Origin: Aminobacter sp. AP02
GTDB lineage: Bacteria > Pseudomonadota > Alphaproteobacteria > Rhizobiales > Rhizobiaceae
Direction: 5' to 3'
DNA length: 64,000 nt
Assembly (NCBI RefSeq): GCF_003148805.1
Contig: NZ_QGGX01000002.1
Span: 248,001 to 312,000, forward strand
The number at the start of each line of letters is the position of its first letter. The stretch's first letter is position 1. The position numbers were made by a program, and so were the translations under genes. Below the pieces are notes generated by a model that did no database searches, had not been told where the DNA came from, and saw only the letters and a program-made list of their open reading frames with translations. Below are positions 19,139 through 27,730 of this stretch, in pieces.

Positions 19139-20245
19139 ATGAACATGAAAACCTTTGCGGGCGTCACGCTTGCAGCGTCGCTTGCGTTTGCTTCGGCGGC
19201 GCGCGCCGACATCACCATCGGGCTTGTCGCACCGCTGACCGGCCCGGTCGCAGCCTATGGCGACCAGGTCAAGAACGGTGCCCAGGCGGCCGTCGATGCC
19301 ATCAACGAAAAGGGCGGCATCCTTGGCGAAAAGGTCGTGCTGAAGCTCGCTGACGACGCCGGCGATCCCAAGCAGGGCGTTTCGGCCGCCAACCTGCTGG
19401 TTGGCGAAGGCGTGAAGTATGTCGTTGGTCCTGTTACGTCGGGTGTCGCGATCCCGGCTTCGGACGTCTTTGCCGAAAACGGCATCCTGATGGTGACGCC
19501 GACGGCGACCGCCCCGGACCTGACGTCGCGCGGCCTGACCAACGTGCTCAGGACCTGCGGCCGTGACGACCAGCAGGCCGAGGTCGCCGCCGCCTATGTT
19601 CTCAAGAACATGAAGGACAAGCGCGTTGCCGTCATCCACGACAAGGGCACCTATGGCAAAGGCCTGGCTGATGCCTTCAAGGCAGCCATCAATGCAGGCG
19701 GCCTGCAGGAAGTGCAGTACAACTCGCTGACACCAGGCGAGAAGGACCTGTCCGCGCTCGTCACCCGCATCAAGTCCGACAATGTCGACGTCATCTACTT
19801 CGGCGGCTATCACCCAGAGGGCGGTCTTCTGGCGCGCCAACTCCACGACGGCGGCGTCAAGGCACTCATCATCGGCGGCGAAGGCCTTTCCAACACCGAG
19901 TTCTGGGCGATCGCCAATGACGCCGGTGCGGGCACGCTGTTCACCAACGCCTCCGACGCGCTGAAGAACCCGTCCTCGGCGGATGCCGTCAAGGTTCTGA
20001 AGGACAAGGGTGTTCCGCCGGAAGCCTTCACGCTCAACGCCTATGCCGCAGTCGAAGTGCTCAAGGCTGGCATCGAAAAGGCTGGCAAGGCCGATGACAC
20101 TGCGGCCGTCACCGCAGCGCTGAAGTCGGGCGAGCCGATCGCCACCGCCATCGGCAACCTGACTTATGGCGAAAATGGCGACCTGACCTCGCCGAGCTTC
20201 TCGCTGTTCAAGTGGGACGGCGGCAAGATCGTCGCCGCTGAGTAA
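19139..20245 (+). CDS. Branched-chain amino acid ABC transporter substrate-binding protein
   Basis: A 368-residue periplasmic binding protein of the LivJ/BraC type (Peripla_BP_6). The signal peptide ends at 'FASAARA' and the mature protein starts '[20 protein letters not shown]', the classic first lobe. '[18 protein letters not shown]' and 'TFYGKG'-like '[16 protein letters not shown]' also match. It should bind leucine/isoleucine/valine or related amino acids and deliver them to a LivHMGF-type transporter, none of which is in this window. AGGGAGA precedes ATG 19139. It is monocistronic and ends at a strong terminator. Confidence 0.93.
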   Translation: MNMKTFAGVTLAASLAFASAARADITIGLVAPLTGPVAAYGDQVKNGAQAAVDAINEKGGILGEKVVLKLADDAGDPKQGVSAANLLVGEGVKYVVGPVTSGVAIPASDVFAENGILMVTPTATAPDLTSRGLTNVLRTCGRDDQQAEVAAAYVLKNMKDKRVAVIHDKGTYGKGLADAFKAAINAGGLQEVQYNSLTPGEKDLSALVTRIKSDNVDVIYFGGYHPEGGLLARQLHDGGVKALIIGGEGLSNTEFWAIANDAGAGTLFTNASDALKNPSSADAVKVLKDKGVPPEAFTLNAYAAVEVLKAGIEKAGKADDTAAVTAALKSGEPIATAIGNLTYGENGDLTSPSFSLFKWDGGKIVAAE

Positions 20246-20266
20246 TCTCCAAAGCGTCCAATCAAG

Positions 20267-20298
20267 AAGGCCGGGATGAAAATCCCGGCCTTTTTTTT
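20267..20298 (+). terminator. Strong rho-independent terminator
   Basis: An 11-bp perfect stem (AAGGCCGGGAT / ATCCCGGCCTT) with a GAAA tetraloop is followed by a run of eight T. It ends the branched-chain amino acid binding protein transcript. Confidence 0.95.
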
Positions 20299-20320
20299 AA
20301 CTATGCTCGGGGTCCGCGCG

Positions 20321-20983
20321 TTAGCGCGTGCCGAAGATCGCGGAGCCGACGCGGACGCTGGTGGCGCCAAAGGCGATGGCTGTTTCGTAGTCGCTCGACA
20401 TGCCCATCGACAGCTTTTCGACATTCGCCTCACGGGCCAGTTTCTCAAGCAGCGCAAAATGCGGACCGGGATTTTCGTCGGCCGGCGGGATGCACATCAG
20501 GCCTTCGATGGCTAGGCCATGGACCTCGCGGCAGCGCTTGACGAAATCCACCGCGTCACGCGGCTCGATTCCCGCCTTTTGCGGTTCCGAACCGGTATTG
20601 ACCTGGACATAGAGTTTTGGTGCGCGGCCTTGGCGTTGAGTTTCCTTGCTGAGTTCGACGGCGATCTTTTCGCGGTCGACCGTCTCGATGACGTCGAACA
20701 GCGCCACCGCCTCCCTGGCCTTGTTGGACTGAAGCGGACCGATGAGGTGAAGCTCGATTTCGGGGAATTCTGCCTTCAGCGCGGGCCACTTGCCTTGCGC
20801 TTCCTGGACGCGGTTTTCGCCGAAGACACGCTGGCCGGCCTCGATGACCGGCCGGATATGCTCGGCATCGAAGATCTTGGACACGGCGACGAGCGTGACG
20901 ACGCCTGCGGGTCGGTTGGCCTCGCGCTCGGTCGCACCTATCTTATGCTTCACCAGCGCGAGCTGTTCGACCGAACTTTCCAT
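20321..20983 (-). CDS. YggS-family PLP homeostasis protein
   Basis: A 220-residue single-domain PLP-binding protein (YggS/PLPBP family) that buffers pyridoxal phosphate and influences amino-acid metabolism. The PLP lysine lies in 'VTLVAVSKIFDAEHIRP'; 'GENRVQEAQGKW', 'LHLIGPLQSNKAREA' and 'LSMGMSSDYETAIAFG' are family hallmarks. The longest frame begins with GTG 21010, but ATG 20983 ('MESSVEQLALVKHK') gives the normal length. It is divergent from leuS and converges on the terminator of the upstream binding-protein gene. Confidence 0.93.
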   Translation of the reverse strand: MESSVEQLALVKHKIGATEREANRPAGVVTLVAVSKIFDAEHIRPVIEAGQRVFGENRVQEAQGKWPALKAEFPEIELHLIGPLQSNKAREAVALFDVIETVDREKIAVELSKETQRQGRAPKLYVQVNTGSEPQKAGIEPRDAVDFVKRCREVHGLAIEGLMCIPPADENPGPHFALLEKLAREANVEKLSMGMSSDYETAIAFGATSVRVGSAIFGTR

Positions 20984-21124
20984 ACTTTGGCCCTGCTGCT
21001 TTTTGACCACCCCCGGCCTACCGGAGTTGACGGGTCCGGGAATCCATGGTGAACACCCGTAACGATTTCCTGAACCGCGGGTTTTCGCCCTGGTCCATGC
21101 ACGCTTTTAAGTGAAAAACATCCT

Positions 21125-23755
21125 ATGGCAACCGAACGATACAATCCGCGCGCGTCCGAACCCAAATGGCAGAAGGCCTGGGATGACGCAAAGCTCTTCG
21201 AAACGAAGAACGACGATCCGCGGCCGAAATATTATGTGCTCGAGATGTTCCCCTATCCCTCGGGGCGCATCCATATCGGCCACACTCGCAACTATACGAT
21301 GGGCGACGTAGTCGCGCGCTACAAGCGTGCCAAGGGCTTCAACGTCCTTCACCCGATGGGCTGGGACGCGTTCGGCATGCCGGCGGAAAACGCCGCGATG
21401 CAAAACAAGGTCCACCCCAAGGACTGGACCTATCAGAACATCGCCACCATGCGGGCGCAGCTCAAGGTGATGGGCCTGTCGATCGACTGGTCGCGTGAAT
21501 TCGCGACCTGCGACGTCGACTACTATCACCGCCAGCAGATGCTGTTCCTCGACATGGCCGCCAAGGGGCTGGTCACGCGCAAATCTTCCAAGGTCAACTG
21601 GGACCCGGAGGACATGACCGTGCTTGCCAATGAGCAGGTGATCGACGGGCGCGGCTGGCGTTCCGGCGCACTGGTCGAACAGCGCGAACTGACGCAGTGG
21701 TTCTTCAAGATCACCGACTGCGCGCAGGACCTGCTCGATTCGCTCGATGGTTTGAACGAATGGCCGGAAAAAGTCCGTATCATGCAGCAAAACTGGATCG
21801 GCCGTTCGGAAGGCCTGCTGATCCGTTGGCCTCTGTCCGCCGACACCGCACCCGCCGGCGAAACAGAGCTCGAAGTCTACACCACGCGGCCCGACACGAT
21901 CTTCGGGGCATCGTTCATGGCGATTTCGGCCGATCATCCGCTGGCCAAAAAGGCCGCCGAAAACCGGCCGGAACTCGCCGCCTTCATGGAAGACGTGCGC
22001 CGCATGGGTACGTCGGTCGCGGCACTTGAAACGGCCGAGAAGAAGGGCATGGATACCGGCATCCGGGTCGTGCATCCCTTCGATCCGAGCTGGACGCTCC
22101 CGGTCTATGTCGCCAATTTCGTCCTGATGGACTACGGCACCGGCGCGATCTTCGGCTGCCCCTCTGGCGATCAGCGCGACCTCGACTTCGCCAACAAGTA
22201 CGGCCTGCCGGTGGTTCCGGTGGTTATGCCGGAAGGCGGCGACGCCAAGACCTTCCAGGTCACCGAAGAGGCCTATACCGACGACGGCGTGATGATCAAT
22301 TCGCGCTTCCTCGACGGCATGAAACCGAAGGAAGCCTTCAACGACGTCGCCAGCCGGCTGGAGCAGATCTCGACAGGCAATCGCCCGATGGGTGAACGCA
22401 AGGTGCAGTTCCGCCTGCGCGACTGGGGCATTTCGCGCCAGCGCTACTGGGGCTGCCCCATCCCGATGATCCATTGCCAGGAATGCGGTGTCGTGCCGGT
22501 GCCGAAGGCCGATCTGCCGGTCAAGCTGCCGGACGATATCGATTTCGACAAGCCGGGCAATCCGCTCGACCGTCACCCCACCTGGCGCCATGTGAAATGC
22601 CCGAACTGCGGCAAGGACGGGCGTCGCGAAACCGATACGATGGATACGTTCGTCGATTCGTCGTGGTACTTCGCCCGCTTCACCGCACCTTGGGAAAACG
22701 AGCCGACCGATCCGAAGGCTGCGAACGAGTGGCTGCCCGTCGACCAGTATATCGGCGGCATCGAACACGCGATCCTGCATCTGCTCTATTCGCGCTTCTT
22801 CACCCGCGCCATGCGCGATACAGGCCATGTCGGCATTGCCGAACCGTTCAAGGGCCTGTTCACGCAGGGCATGGTGGTGCACGAAACCTACCGTGCCGGC
22901 AGCGGCCAGAACGGGCGCTGGGTCGGCCCGAGCGAAGTGACGTTCGATGAGAGCGACGGCAAACGCAGCGCCAAGCTGATCGAAACCGGCGAGCCGGTCG
23001 AAATCGGCGCGCTGGAAAAGATGTCGAAATCGAAAAAGAACGTCGTCAGCCCGGAAGACATAACCGACGGCTACGGCGCGGATACGGCACGCTGGTTCAT
23101 GCTCTCGGACTCTCCGCCTGAGCGTGACGTCGAGTGGACCGACGACGGTGCTGCCGGTGCGCATCGCTTCGTCCAGCGCGTCTGGCGACAGGTTTCGATC
23201 GCCGGCGAAACGCTTGCCGGCGTGGCTCCGGCTGCCTCGGCCGATGGTGCGGCCGGTGCGGTGTCGAAGGCCGCGCACAAGGCGCTGAAAGCGGTGGGCG
23301 AGGACATCGAGAAGCTCGCCTTCAACCGTGGCATCGCGCGCATCTATGAGCTGGTCAACAACGTCGCCGGACCGCTGGGTGAAATCGGCGAAGGCAAGGG
23401 CGATGACGCGCTCAAGGCAGCCGCACGTCAGGCGACCGAAATCCTTGTTCACCTGCTGGCACCCTTCATGCCGCACCTCGCCGAAGAGTGCTGGGCGACG
23501 CTTGGTGGCAAGGACCTCGTGTCCGATCGGGCGTGGCCGACATTCGACCCCGCGCTCGTCGTCGACAACGAGATCGTCTATCCGGTGCAGATCAATGGCA
23601 AGAAACGCGCGGATTTGACAATTGCCCGCGACGCAGATCAAGTGACCGTCGAAAAAGCGGCGCTGGCTCTGGAAGCAGTGCAGAAGGCGCTGGATGGTAA
23701 GTCTCCGCGCAAGGTCATCGTTGTGCCCCAGAGGATCGTCAATGTCGTTGCCTGA
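21125..23755 (+). CDS. leuS: Leucyl-tRNA synthetase
   Basis: LeuS charges tRNA-Leu. The 876-residue protein shows the class I signatures HIGH at residues 50-53 and KMSKS at 632-636, the editing (CP1) domain with '[15 protein letters not shown]', and the zinc-like segment '[11 protein letters not shown] ... CPNCGKDG'. The C-terminal anticodon-binding region ends '...[16 protein letters not shown]', the typical LeuS tail. The stop overlaps the lptE start by 14 bases, so the two are co-transcribed and probably coupled. Confidence 0.98.
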   Translation: MATERYNPRASEPKWQKAWDDAKLFETKNDDPRPKYYVLEMFPYPSGRIHIGHTRNYTMGDVVARYKRAKGFNVLHPMGWDAFGMPAENAAMQNKVHPKDWTYQNIATMRAQLKVMGLSIDWSREFATCDVDYYHRQQMLFLDMAAKGLVTRKSSKVNWDPEDMTVLANEQVIDGRGWRSGALVEQRELTQWFFKITDCAQDLLDSLDGLNEWPEKVRIMQQNWIGRSEGLLIRWPLSADTAPAGETELEVYTTRPDTIFGASFMAISADHPLAKKAAENRPELAAFMEDVRRMGTSVAALETAEKKGMDTGIRVVHPFDPSWTLPVYVANFVLMDYGTGAIFGCPSGDQRDLDFANKYGLPVVPVVMPEGGDAKTFQVTEEAYTDDGVMINSRFLDGMKPKEAFNDVASRLEQISTGNRPMGERKVQFRLRDWGISRQRYWGCPIPMIHCQECGVVPVPKADLPVKLPDDIDFDKPGNPLDRHPTWRHVKCPNCGKDGRRETDTMDTFVDSSWYFARFTAPWENEPTDPKAANEWLPVDQYIGGIEHAILHLLYSRFFTRAMRDTGHVGIAEPFKGLFTQGMVVHETYRAGSGQNGRWVGPSEVTFDESDGKRSAKLIETGEPVEIGALEKMSKSKKNVVSPEDITDGYGADTARWFMLSDSPPERDVEWTDDGAAGAHRFVQRVWRQVSIAGETLAGVAPAASADGAAGAVSKAAHKALKAVGEDIEKLAFNRGIARIYELVNNVAGPLGEIGEGKGDDALKAAARQATEILVHLLAPFMPHLAEECWATLGGKDLVSDRAWPTFDPALVVDNEIVYPVQINGKKRADLTIARDADQVTVEKAALALEAVQKALDGKSPRKVIVVPQRIVNVVA

Positions 23756-24305
23756 GGCGCGGAAATCTCCCGGTTCGTTGCGTGTTGCTGCACGAATGGT
23801 CCTGCTGGCTTCCCTTGCACTGGCTTCGGCCTGCACTGTGCGTCCGCTTTATTCGGACGGACCGGTGTCGGCCGGCGCCCAGACGGGCACCGCCACGCAG
23901 TTGGCCTCGATCAACATCAAGCCGATCAATACCCGTTACGGACAGGAAGTTCGCAACCATCTGATCTTCATGTTCAATGGCGGGGCAGGCCAGCAGGCCA
24001 CGGCGCCCTACACGATGGATCTCGCAGTCGGGGCAATCAACGAGGCCGCGCTGCTGGAGCAGGTGACAACCAAGGACGACGAGCCGACGGCGGGCACGAT
24101 GACGCTGACGGGCACCTATGTCATCACCGACATCAAGACCGGCAAGAGTGTCGCTCGCGGCCAGCGCAGCGTTACGGCGTCCTACGATCGACCGCGCCAG
24201 GAGTTCGCCAACGTGCGTGCGGAGCGGGATGCGCAAAACCGCGCGGCGCGCGAACTGGCCGAACTGCTCAAGCTCGCCATCGCCCAGGACATGTCCAAGG
24301 GCTGA
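23742..24305 (+). CDS. lptE: LPS assembly lipoprotein LptE
   Basis: LptE is an outer-membrane lipoprotein that plugs and assembles LptD for lipopolysaccharide export. The 187-residue protein has a lipoprotein signal with lipobox 'LASAC' followed by '[10 protein letters not shown]', the usual alphaproteobacterial LptE start, then a small alpha/beta domain ('[20 protein letters not shown]'). Its position after leuS is conserved widely. ATG 23742 lies inside the end of leuS; an upstream in-frame start at 23694 would add a basic stretch before the signal and is less likely. Confidence 0.92.
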   Translation: MSLPEARKSPGSLRVAARMVLLASLALASACTVRPLYSDGPVSAGAQTGTATQLASINIKPINTRYGQEVRNHLIFMFNGGAGQQATAPYTMDLAVGAINEAALLEQVTTKDDEPTAGTMTLTGTYVITDIKTGKSVARGQRSVTASYDRPRQEFANVRAERDAQNRAARELAELLKLAIAQDMSKG

Positions 24306-24327
24306 ACAAGATGGTTTGGATCGGTCG

Positions 24328-25458
24328 ATGCGGCTGACCTCGTTCTCGGCCGCCGGCTACCGATCGCTCAGGTCGATCCGGCTCGACATCGGCCAGATCG
24401 CCGTTTTCGTTGGCGAGAACGGTGTCGGCAAATCCAACCTCTATCGCGCCCTGCAGCTCATCAAGGCGTCTGCCGAAGGAACCCTCGCCCGCGAGATTGC
24501 CGGCGAGGGCGGCATGAGCTCGGCCCTATGGTCGGGCCAGCGGCGGGCGGGGCAGCCGGTTCGCGTCGTCATAGACGCCAAATTCATCGATGACGAGACG
24601 GCGGCACTCTACGCCTACAAGGTCGAGATCGGCCTGCCGCCGCCACTTTCCGCCGGCTTTGCCTTCGAGCCTCACGTCAAGGAAGAGAGCCTGACCGTCG
24701 AGGCCGGCAGACGCCCGGTCGAGATGATGGCACGCAAGGGGCAGGCCGTGTTCGCCCGCGACGGCGACGGCCGGCGGGTGGAGCACCCCGAACGCATTCT
24801 GAATTCCGAGACGGCCTTAGCGCTGCTTGGTGGGGCGGGGCGCTATCCCGAGGTTGGCGACATGCGCGCCGCCGTTGCGGGCTGGCGCTTCTATCACGGC
24901 TTCAGAACGGACGCGGAGTCGTTGGTGCGCCGGCCGGCCCTGGCAACCACGGCGCCGATACTCGATGAGGATGGCGCCAACCTGGCAGCGGTCTTTGCAA
25001 CGCTGAGGCATATCCGCGAGGACACTGTCGACCTTGACCGCTGCATCGGTGACGCGCTGGGCGGGGCTCAACTCGACGTTCCAGTCCCGGGCGAAATCGC
25101 AACGTTCGGGCTTGTGCTGCCCGAGTTTCCGCAGCGTGTGTTTCGACCGCAGGAACTGTCCGATGGGCAGATCCGGTTCCTGGCGCTGGCGGGAGCGCTG
25201 ATGTCCTATCGCCTGCCACGATTGATCGCACTCAACGAACCGGAGGCGAGCCTGCATCCACGCATGTTGCCTGCCCTTGCCGACATGATTGCGCGGGCAA
25301 CCGAACGCACGCAGGTCTGGGTAGTAACGCACTCGCGCGAGCTTGCCGATCTCGTGCGCGACCGCACCGGCTCCCGGGCGCTGACGGTCGTACGCGTCGA
25401 GGGCGCGACGATGATCGAGGGCATGAGGTCGAGCGGACTCATGCCCGACGACGACTGA
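24328..25458 (+). CDS. AAA family ATPase (predicted SMC/RecF-like ATPase, AAA_21 type)
   Basis: A 376-residue ABC-like ATPase related to RecF/SMC-type proteins. Walker A is 'GENGVGKSNLYRAL' (residues ~32-45), a signature-like 'LSDGQIRFLALAGAL' lies near residue 280, the Walker B-like stretch is 'LIALNEPEASLHPRMLP', and the H-loop is 'VWVVTHSRELAD'. The Walker B Asp is replaced by Asn, which I recall as usual in this predicted-ATPase group. The function is unknown; relatives occur both as housekeeping proteins and in defence contexts. The gene starts 22 bases after lptE and is likely in the leuS-lptE transcript, at the place where holA is expected in many proteobacteria. The frame is open further upstream, but ATG 24328 starts the conserved strand 'LTSFSAAGYRSL'. 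Confidence 0.85.
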   Translation: MRLTSFSAAGYRSLRSIRLDIGQIAVFVGENGVGKSNLYRALQLIKASAEGTLAREIAGEGGMSSALWSGQRRAGQPVRVVIDAKFIDDETAALYAYKVEIGLPPPLSAGFAFEPHVKEESLTVEAGRRPVEMMARKGQAVFARDGDGRRVEHPERILNSETALALLGGAGRYPEVGDMRAAVAGWRFYHGFRTDAESLVRRPALATTAPILDEDGANLAAVFATLRHIREDTVDLDRCIGDALGGAQLDVPVPGEIATFGLVLPEFPQRVFRPQELSDGQIRFLALAGALMSYRLPRLIALNEPEASLHPRMLPALADMIARATERTQVWVVTHSRELADLVRDRTGSRALTVVRVEGATMIEGMRSSGLMPDDD

Positions 25459-25460
25459 AG

Positions 25461-26351
25461 TCAGGCGCGTACAACACGCGGCTTCACCACAGACCAGCCA
25501 AGCGTCATGCCGGCGGCGGCAATCAGGATCGCGGCGGCGCCAACAAGCTGCAGCGGCTGCAGGCGATGACCGAAGCCCAGGAAATCGGCGAGGATCGCCA
25601 CTACCGGATAGATGAAGGACAGCGCGCCGACGAGGTTTGTCGGCAGCTTCTGGATCGCCCCATAGAGCAGTATGTACATCGCGCCGGTATGGATGATGCC
25701 GACGGCGACAAGCAGGGTCCAGGTCTTCGCGTCGGTCGGGAGTTCCGTGAAGTTGGCGAAGGGCGCAAGCATCACGATGCCGACCGCTACCTGGATCAGC
25801 GCGATGAGGTGCGGTGGCACGCCCTTGAGCTTCTTGGTGATGATGGCGGCGATCGCGTAGAAGAACGCCGCGCCAAGCGCCAAAAGCACGCCGCCGAGAT
25901 AGTCTGTGCCAACCGAACCGGTGCCGGGCTTGGCCTGGACGATCATCAGCATGCCGCCAAAGGCGATGCCCAGCCATGCCAGCTTGGTCAATGTCAGGCG
26001 CTCGCCAAGAAACAGCGCGCCCAGCGCCACCAGCATGAAGGGCTGGACGTTGTAGACGGCTGTTGCGATCGAGATCGAAGCGCGTGGGAACGCGGCGAAC
26101 AGCAGGATCCAGTTCGAAACGATCGCGACGCCACCCACGGCCGCCCAGGCAATCTGGCGGCGTGTCATCACCTCCGGCCGGAACAGGCCGAGCGCAGCGC
26201 AGACGATCAGCAACGTTATCGCGCCGAAGGCACAGCGCCAGAACACGACATCCATGACCGGCTGGCCCGAAAGGACCACGAACAGACCGATCGTTCCCGA
26301 GATCACCATCGCGGCGGTCATTTCTACGGTTCCGCGCATCCTATCCGACAT
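25461..26351 (-). CDS. DMT superfamily (EamA) transporter
   Basis: A 296-residue inner-membrane protein with about ten hydrophobic helices in two EamA repeats (for example 'GTIGLFVVLSGQPVMDVVFWRC' region and 'WTLLVAVGIIHTGAMYILLY' in part). Such drug/metabolite transporters export amino acids or other metabolites. It is divergent from an Lrp-family regulator across 131 bases, the standard arrangement for an Lrp-controlled amino-acid exporter. The gene ends 2 bases from the stop of the convergent AAA ATPase. Confidence 0.9.
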   Translation of the reverse strand: MSDRMRGTVEMTAAMVISGTIGLFVVLSGQPVMDVVFWRCAFGAITLLIVCAALGLFRPEVMTRRQIAWAAVGGVAIVSNWILLFAAFPRASISIATAVYNVQPFMLVALGALFLGERLTLTKLAWLGIAFGGMLMIVQAKPGTGSVGTDYLGGVLLALGAAFFYAIAAIITKKLKGVPPHLIALIQVAVGIVMLAPFANFTELPTDAKTWTLLVAVGIIHTGAMYILLYGAIQKLPTNLVGALSFIYPVVAILADFLGFGHRLQPLQLVGAAAILIAAAGMTLGWSVVKPRVVRA

Positions 26352-26482
26352 TTTCGACCCCGTTGGTTTCAGGCTGTATTTGTACGCGTGGGGTCTGAGG
26401 GAATATATAGGTTTGCAGAGGCGTTTGCGGGGAGATGCCTAATCCTGTAAGCTCCAACGACAAAATTGCCTAAGAGGTTCGT

Positions 26483-26920
26483 ATGCTGGACGACCTGGAC
26501 AGGCGCATTGTCGAAATTCTTGTCGACGATGCCCGGATTTCGCTCAAGGAGCTGGCGCAGAGGGTGAACCTGTCGTCGCCAAGTACGTCGGAGCGGTTGC
26601 GGAGGCTGGAGGAGCGCGGCGTCATCCGTGCCTTTACCGTCGACATAGACCCACACGCCTTGGGCTATACGCTGCAGGCAATCGTGCGCATCCGGCCGTT
26701 GCCCGGCAAACTGCATCAAGTGCAAAAACTGATCGAAGAAATCGCGCAGTTTTCGGAATGCGACAAGGTGACCGGCGACGACTGCTTTATCGCCCGGTTG
26801 CATATCCGCTCGATCGACGAGCTCGACAAGATCCTCGACCAGATCACCGACAAAGCCGAAACCAATAGCTCCATCGTCAAGGCTCAGCCAGTGAAGCGGC
26901 GCTTGCCGCCGCTGGCCTAA
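26483..26920 (+). CDS. Lrp/AsnC family transcriptional regulator
   Basis: A 145-residue regulator with an N-terminal helix-turn-helix ('LDDLDRRIVEILVDDARISLKELAQRVNLSSPSTSERLRRLEERG', here quoted by 'RVNLSSPSTSERLRRLEE') and a C-terminal RAM ligand-binding domain ('VTGDDCFIARLHIRSIDELDKILD' region). It probably senses an amino acid. It is divergent from the EamA transporter and likely controls it and itself; the AT-rich 131-base intergenic region is the expected binding site. AAGAGG precedes the ATG. Confidence 0.93.
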   Translation: MLDDLDRRIVEILVDDARISLKELAQRVNLSSPSTSERLRRLEERGVIRAFTVDIDPHALGYTLQAIVRIRPLPGKLHQVQKLIEEIAQFSECDKVTGDDCFIARLHIRSIDELDKILDQITDKAETNSSIVKAQPVKRRLPPLA

Positions 26921-26935
26921 GGTTCTACCAGGCAC

Positions 26936-26966
26936 AAAAAAACCGGCGCATGGGTTGCGCCGGTTT
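26936..26966 (-). terminator. Bidirectional-type terminator between lrp and the aldolase gene
   Basis: A stem ACCGGCGCA / TGCGCCGGT with a 5-nt loop is followed on the minus strand by a T-run of seven, ending the aldolase transcript. On the plus strand only TT follows, so it may also serve the Lrp gene weakly. Confidence 0.85.
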
Positions 26967-26986
26967 GCGCTTGGAGCTGGAAGTGG

Positions 26987-27640
26987 TCAGCCGATCTTCT
27001 GGCCGGTCTTGGCCCAGTCGGCCAAAAACATCTCGAGGCCCTTGTCCGTCAGCGGGTGCTTGACCAGTGCCTTGAGCGTTGCCGGGGGAATGGTGGCGAC
27101 GTCGGCGCCGATCAGGGCGGCGCGCTTGACGTGCTCGGTCGAACGGATCGAGGCAGCCAGGATCTCGGTGTCGAAGCCGTAATTGTCATAGATGTGGCGG
27201 ATCTCGGCGATCAGCTCCATGCCGTCGACGGCCATGTCATCGAGACGGCCGATGAAGGGCGAGATGAAGGTCGCGCCCGCCTTGGCGGCAAGCAGGGCCT
27301 GGTTGGCGGAGAAGCACAAGGTGACATTGACCATGCGGCCTTCCGAGGTCAGGGCGCGGCAGGCGCGGAGACCGTCGAGGGTGAGCGGCACCTTGATGCA
27401 GATGTTGTCGGCGATCTTCGACAGGACCGCCGCTTCCTTCATCATCTCGGCATATTCGGTGGCAGCGACTTCCGCCGAGACCGGGCCTTCGACGATGTCG
27501 CAGATTTCCTTGGTCACTTCGGCGATGTTGCGGCCGGACTTGAGAATCAGCGAGGGGTTGGTGGTGACGCCGTCGAGAAGGCCGAGCTCATTGAGCTCAC
27601 GGATGTCCTTCACGTCGGCCGTGTCGACGAAAAACTTCAT
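26987..27640 (-). CDS. Transaldolase / fructose-6-phosphate aldolase family protein
   Basis: A 217-residue short-type transaldolase (TalC/FSA family). It begins '[20 protein letters not shown]' and has the Schiff-base lysine in 'NICIKVPLT', plus '[13 protein letters not shown]' and '[10 protein letters not shown]'. Short members act either as transaldolase in the pentose phosphate pathway or as fructose-6-phosphate aldolase; in Rhizobiales lacking the long TalB form it commonly serves as transaldolase, but sequence alone does not decide. ATG 27640 is preceded by AAGGAGA. It is divergent from priA. Confidence 0.92.
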   Translation of the reverse strand: MKFFVDTADVKDIRELNELGLLDGVTTNPSLILKSGRNIAEVTKEICDIVEGPVSAEVAATEYAEMMKEAAVLSKIADNICIKVPLTLDGLRACRALTSEGRMVNVTLCFSANQALLAAKAGATFISPFIGRLDDMAVDGMELIAEIRHIYDNYGFDTEILAASIRSTEHVKRAALIGADVATIPPATLKALVKHPLTDKGLEMFLADWAKTGQKIG

Positions 27641-27730
27641 AACTGTCTCCTTGGTCGTGGCGTTGTGCCACCGGGGCACTGAACGTGTCGGCCTTTGCTC
27701 TAAACCAAGTTCGGGGCAAGGTCACGCGCC

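Noticed and set aside
21107-23836. Very long antisense open frame (over 900 codons) opposite leuS
   Set aside because: leuS is unmistakable on the plus strand; the minus frame is an artefact of high third-position GC and has low-complexity composition with no domain.
24328-25458. Asn in place of Asp in the Walker B of the AAA ATPase as a sign of inactivation
   Set aside because: I recall the same 'LNEPE' form as normal in this predicted-ATPase group, so it is not evidence of decay.
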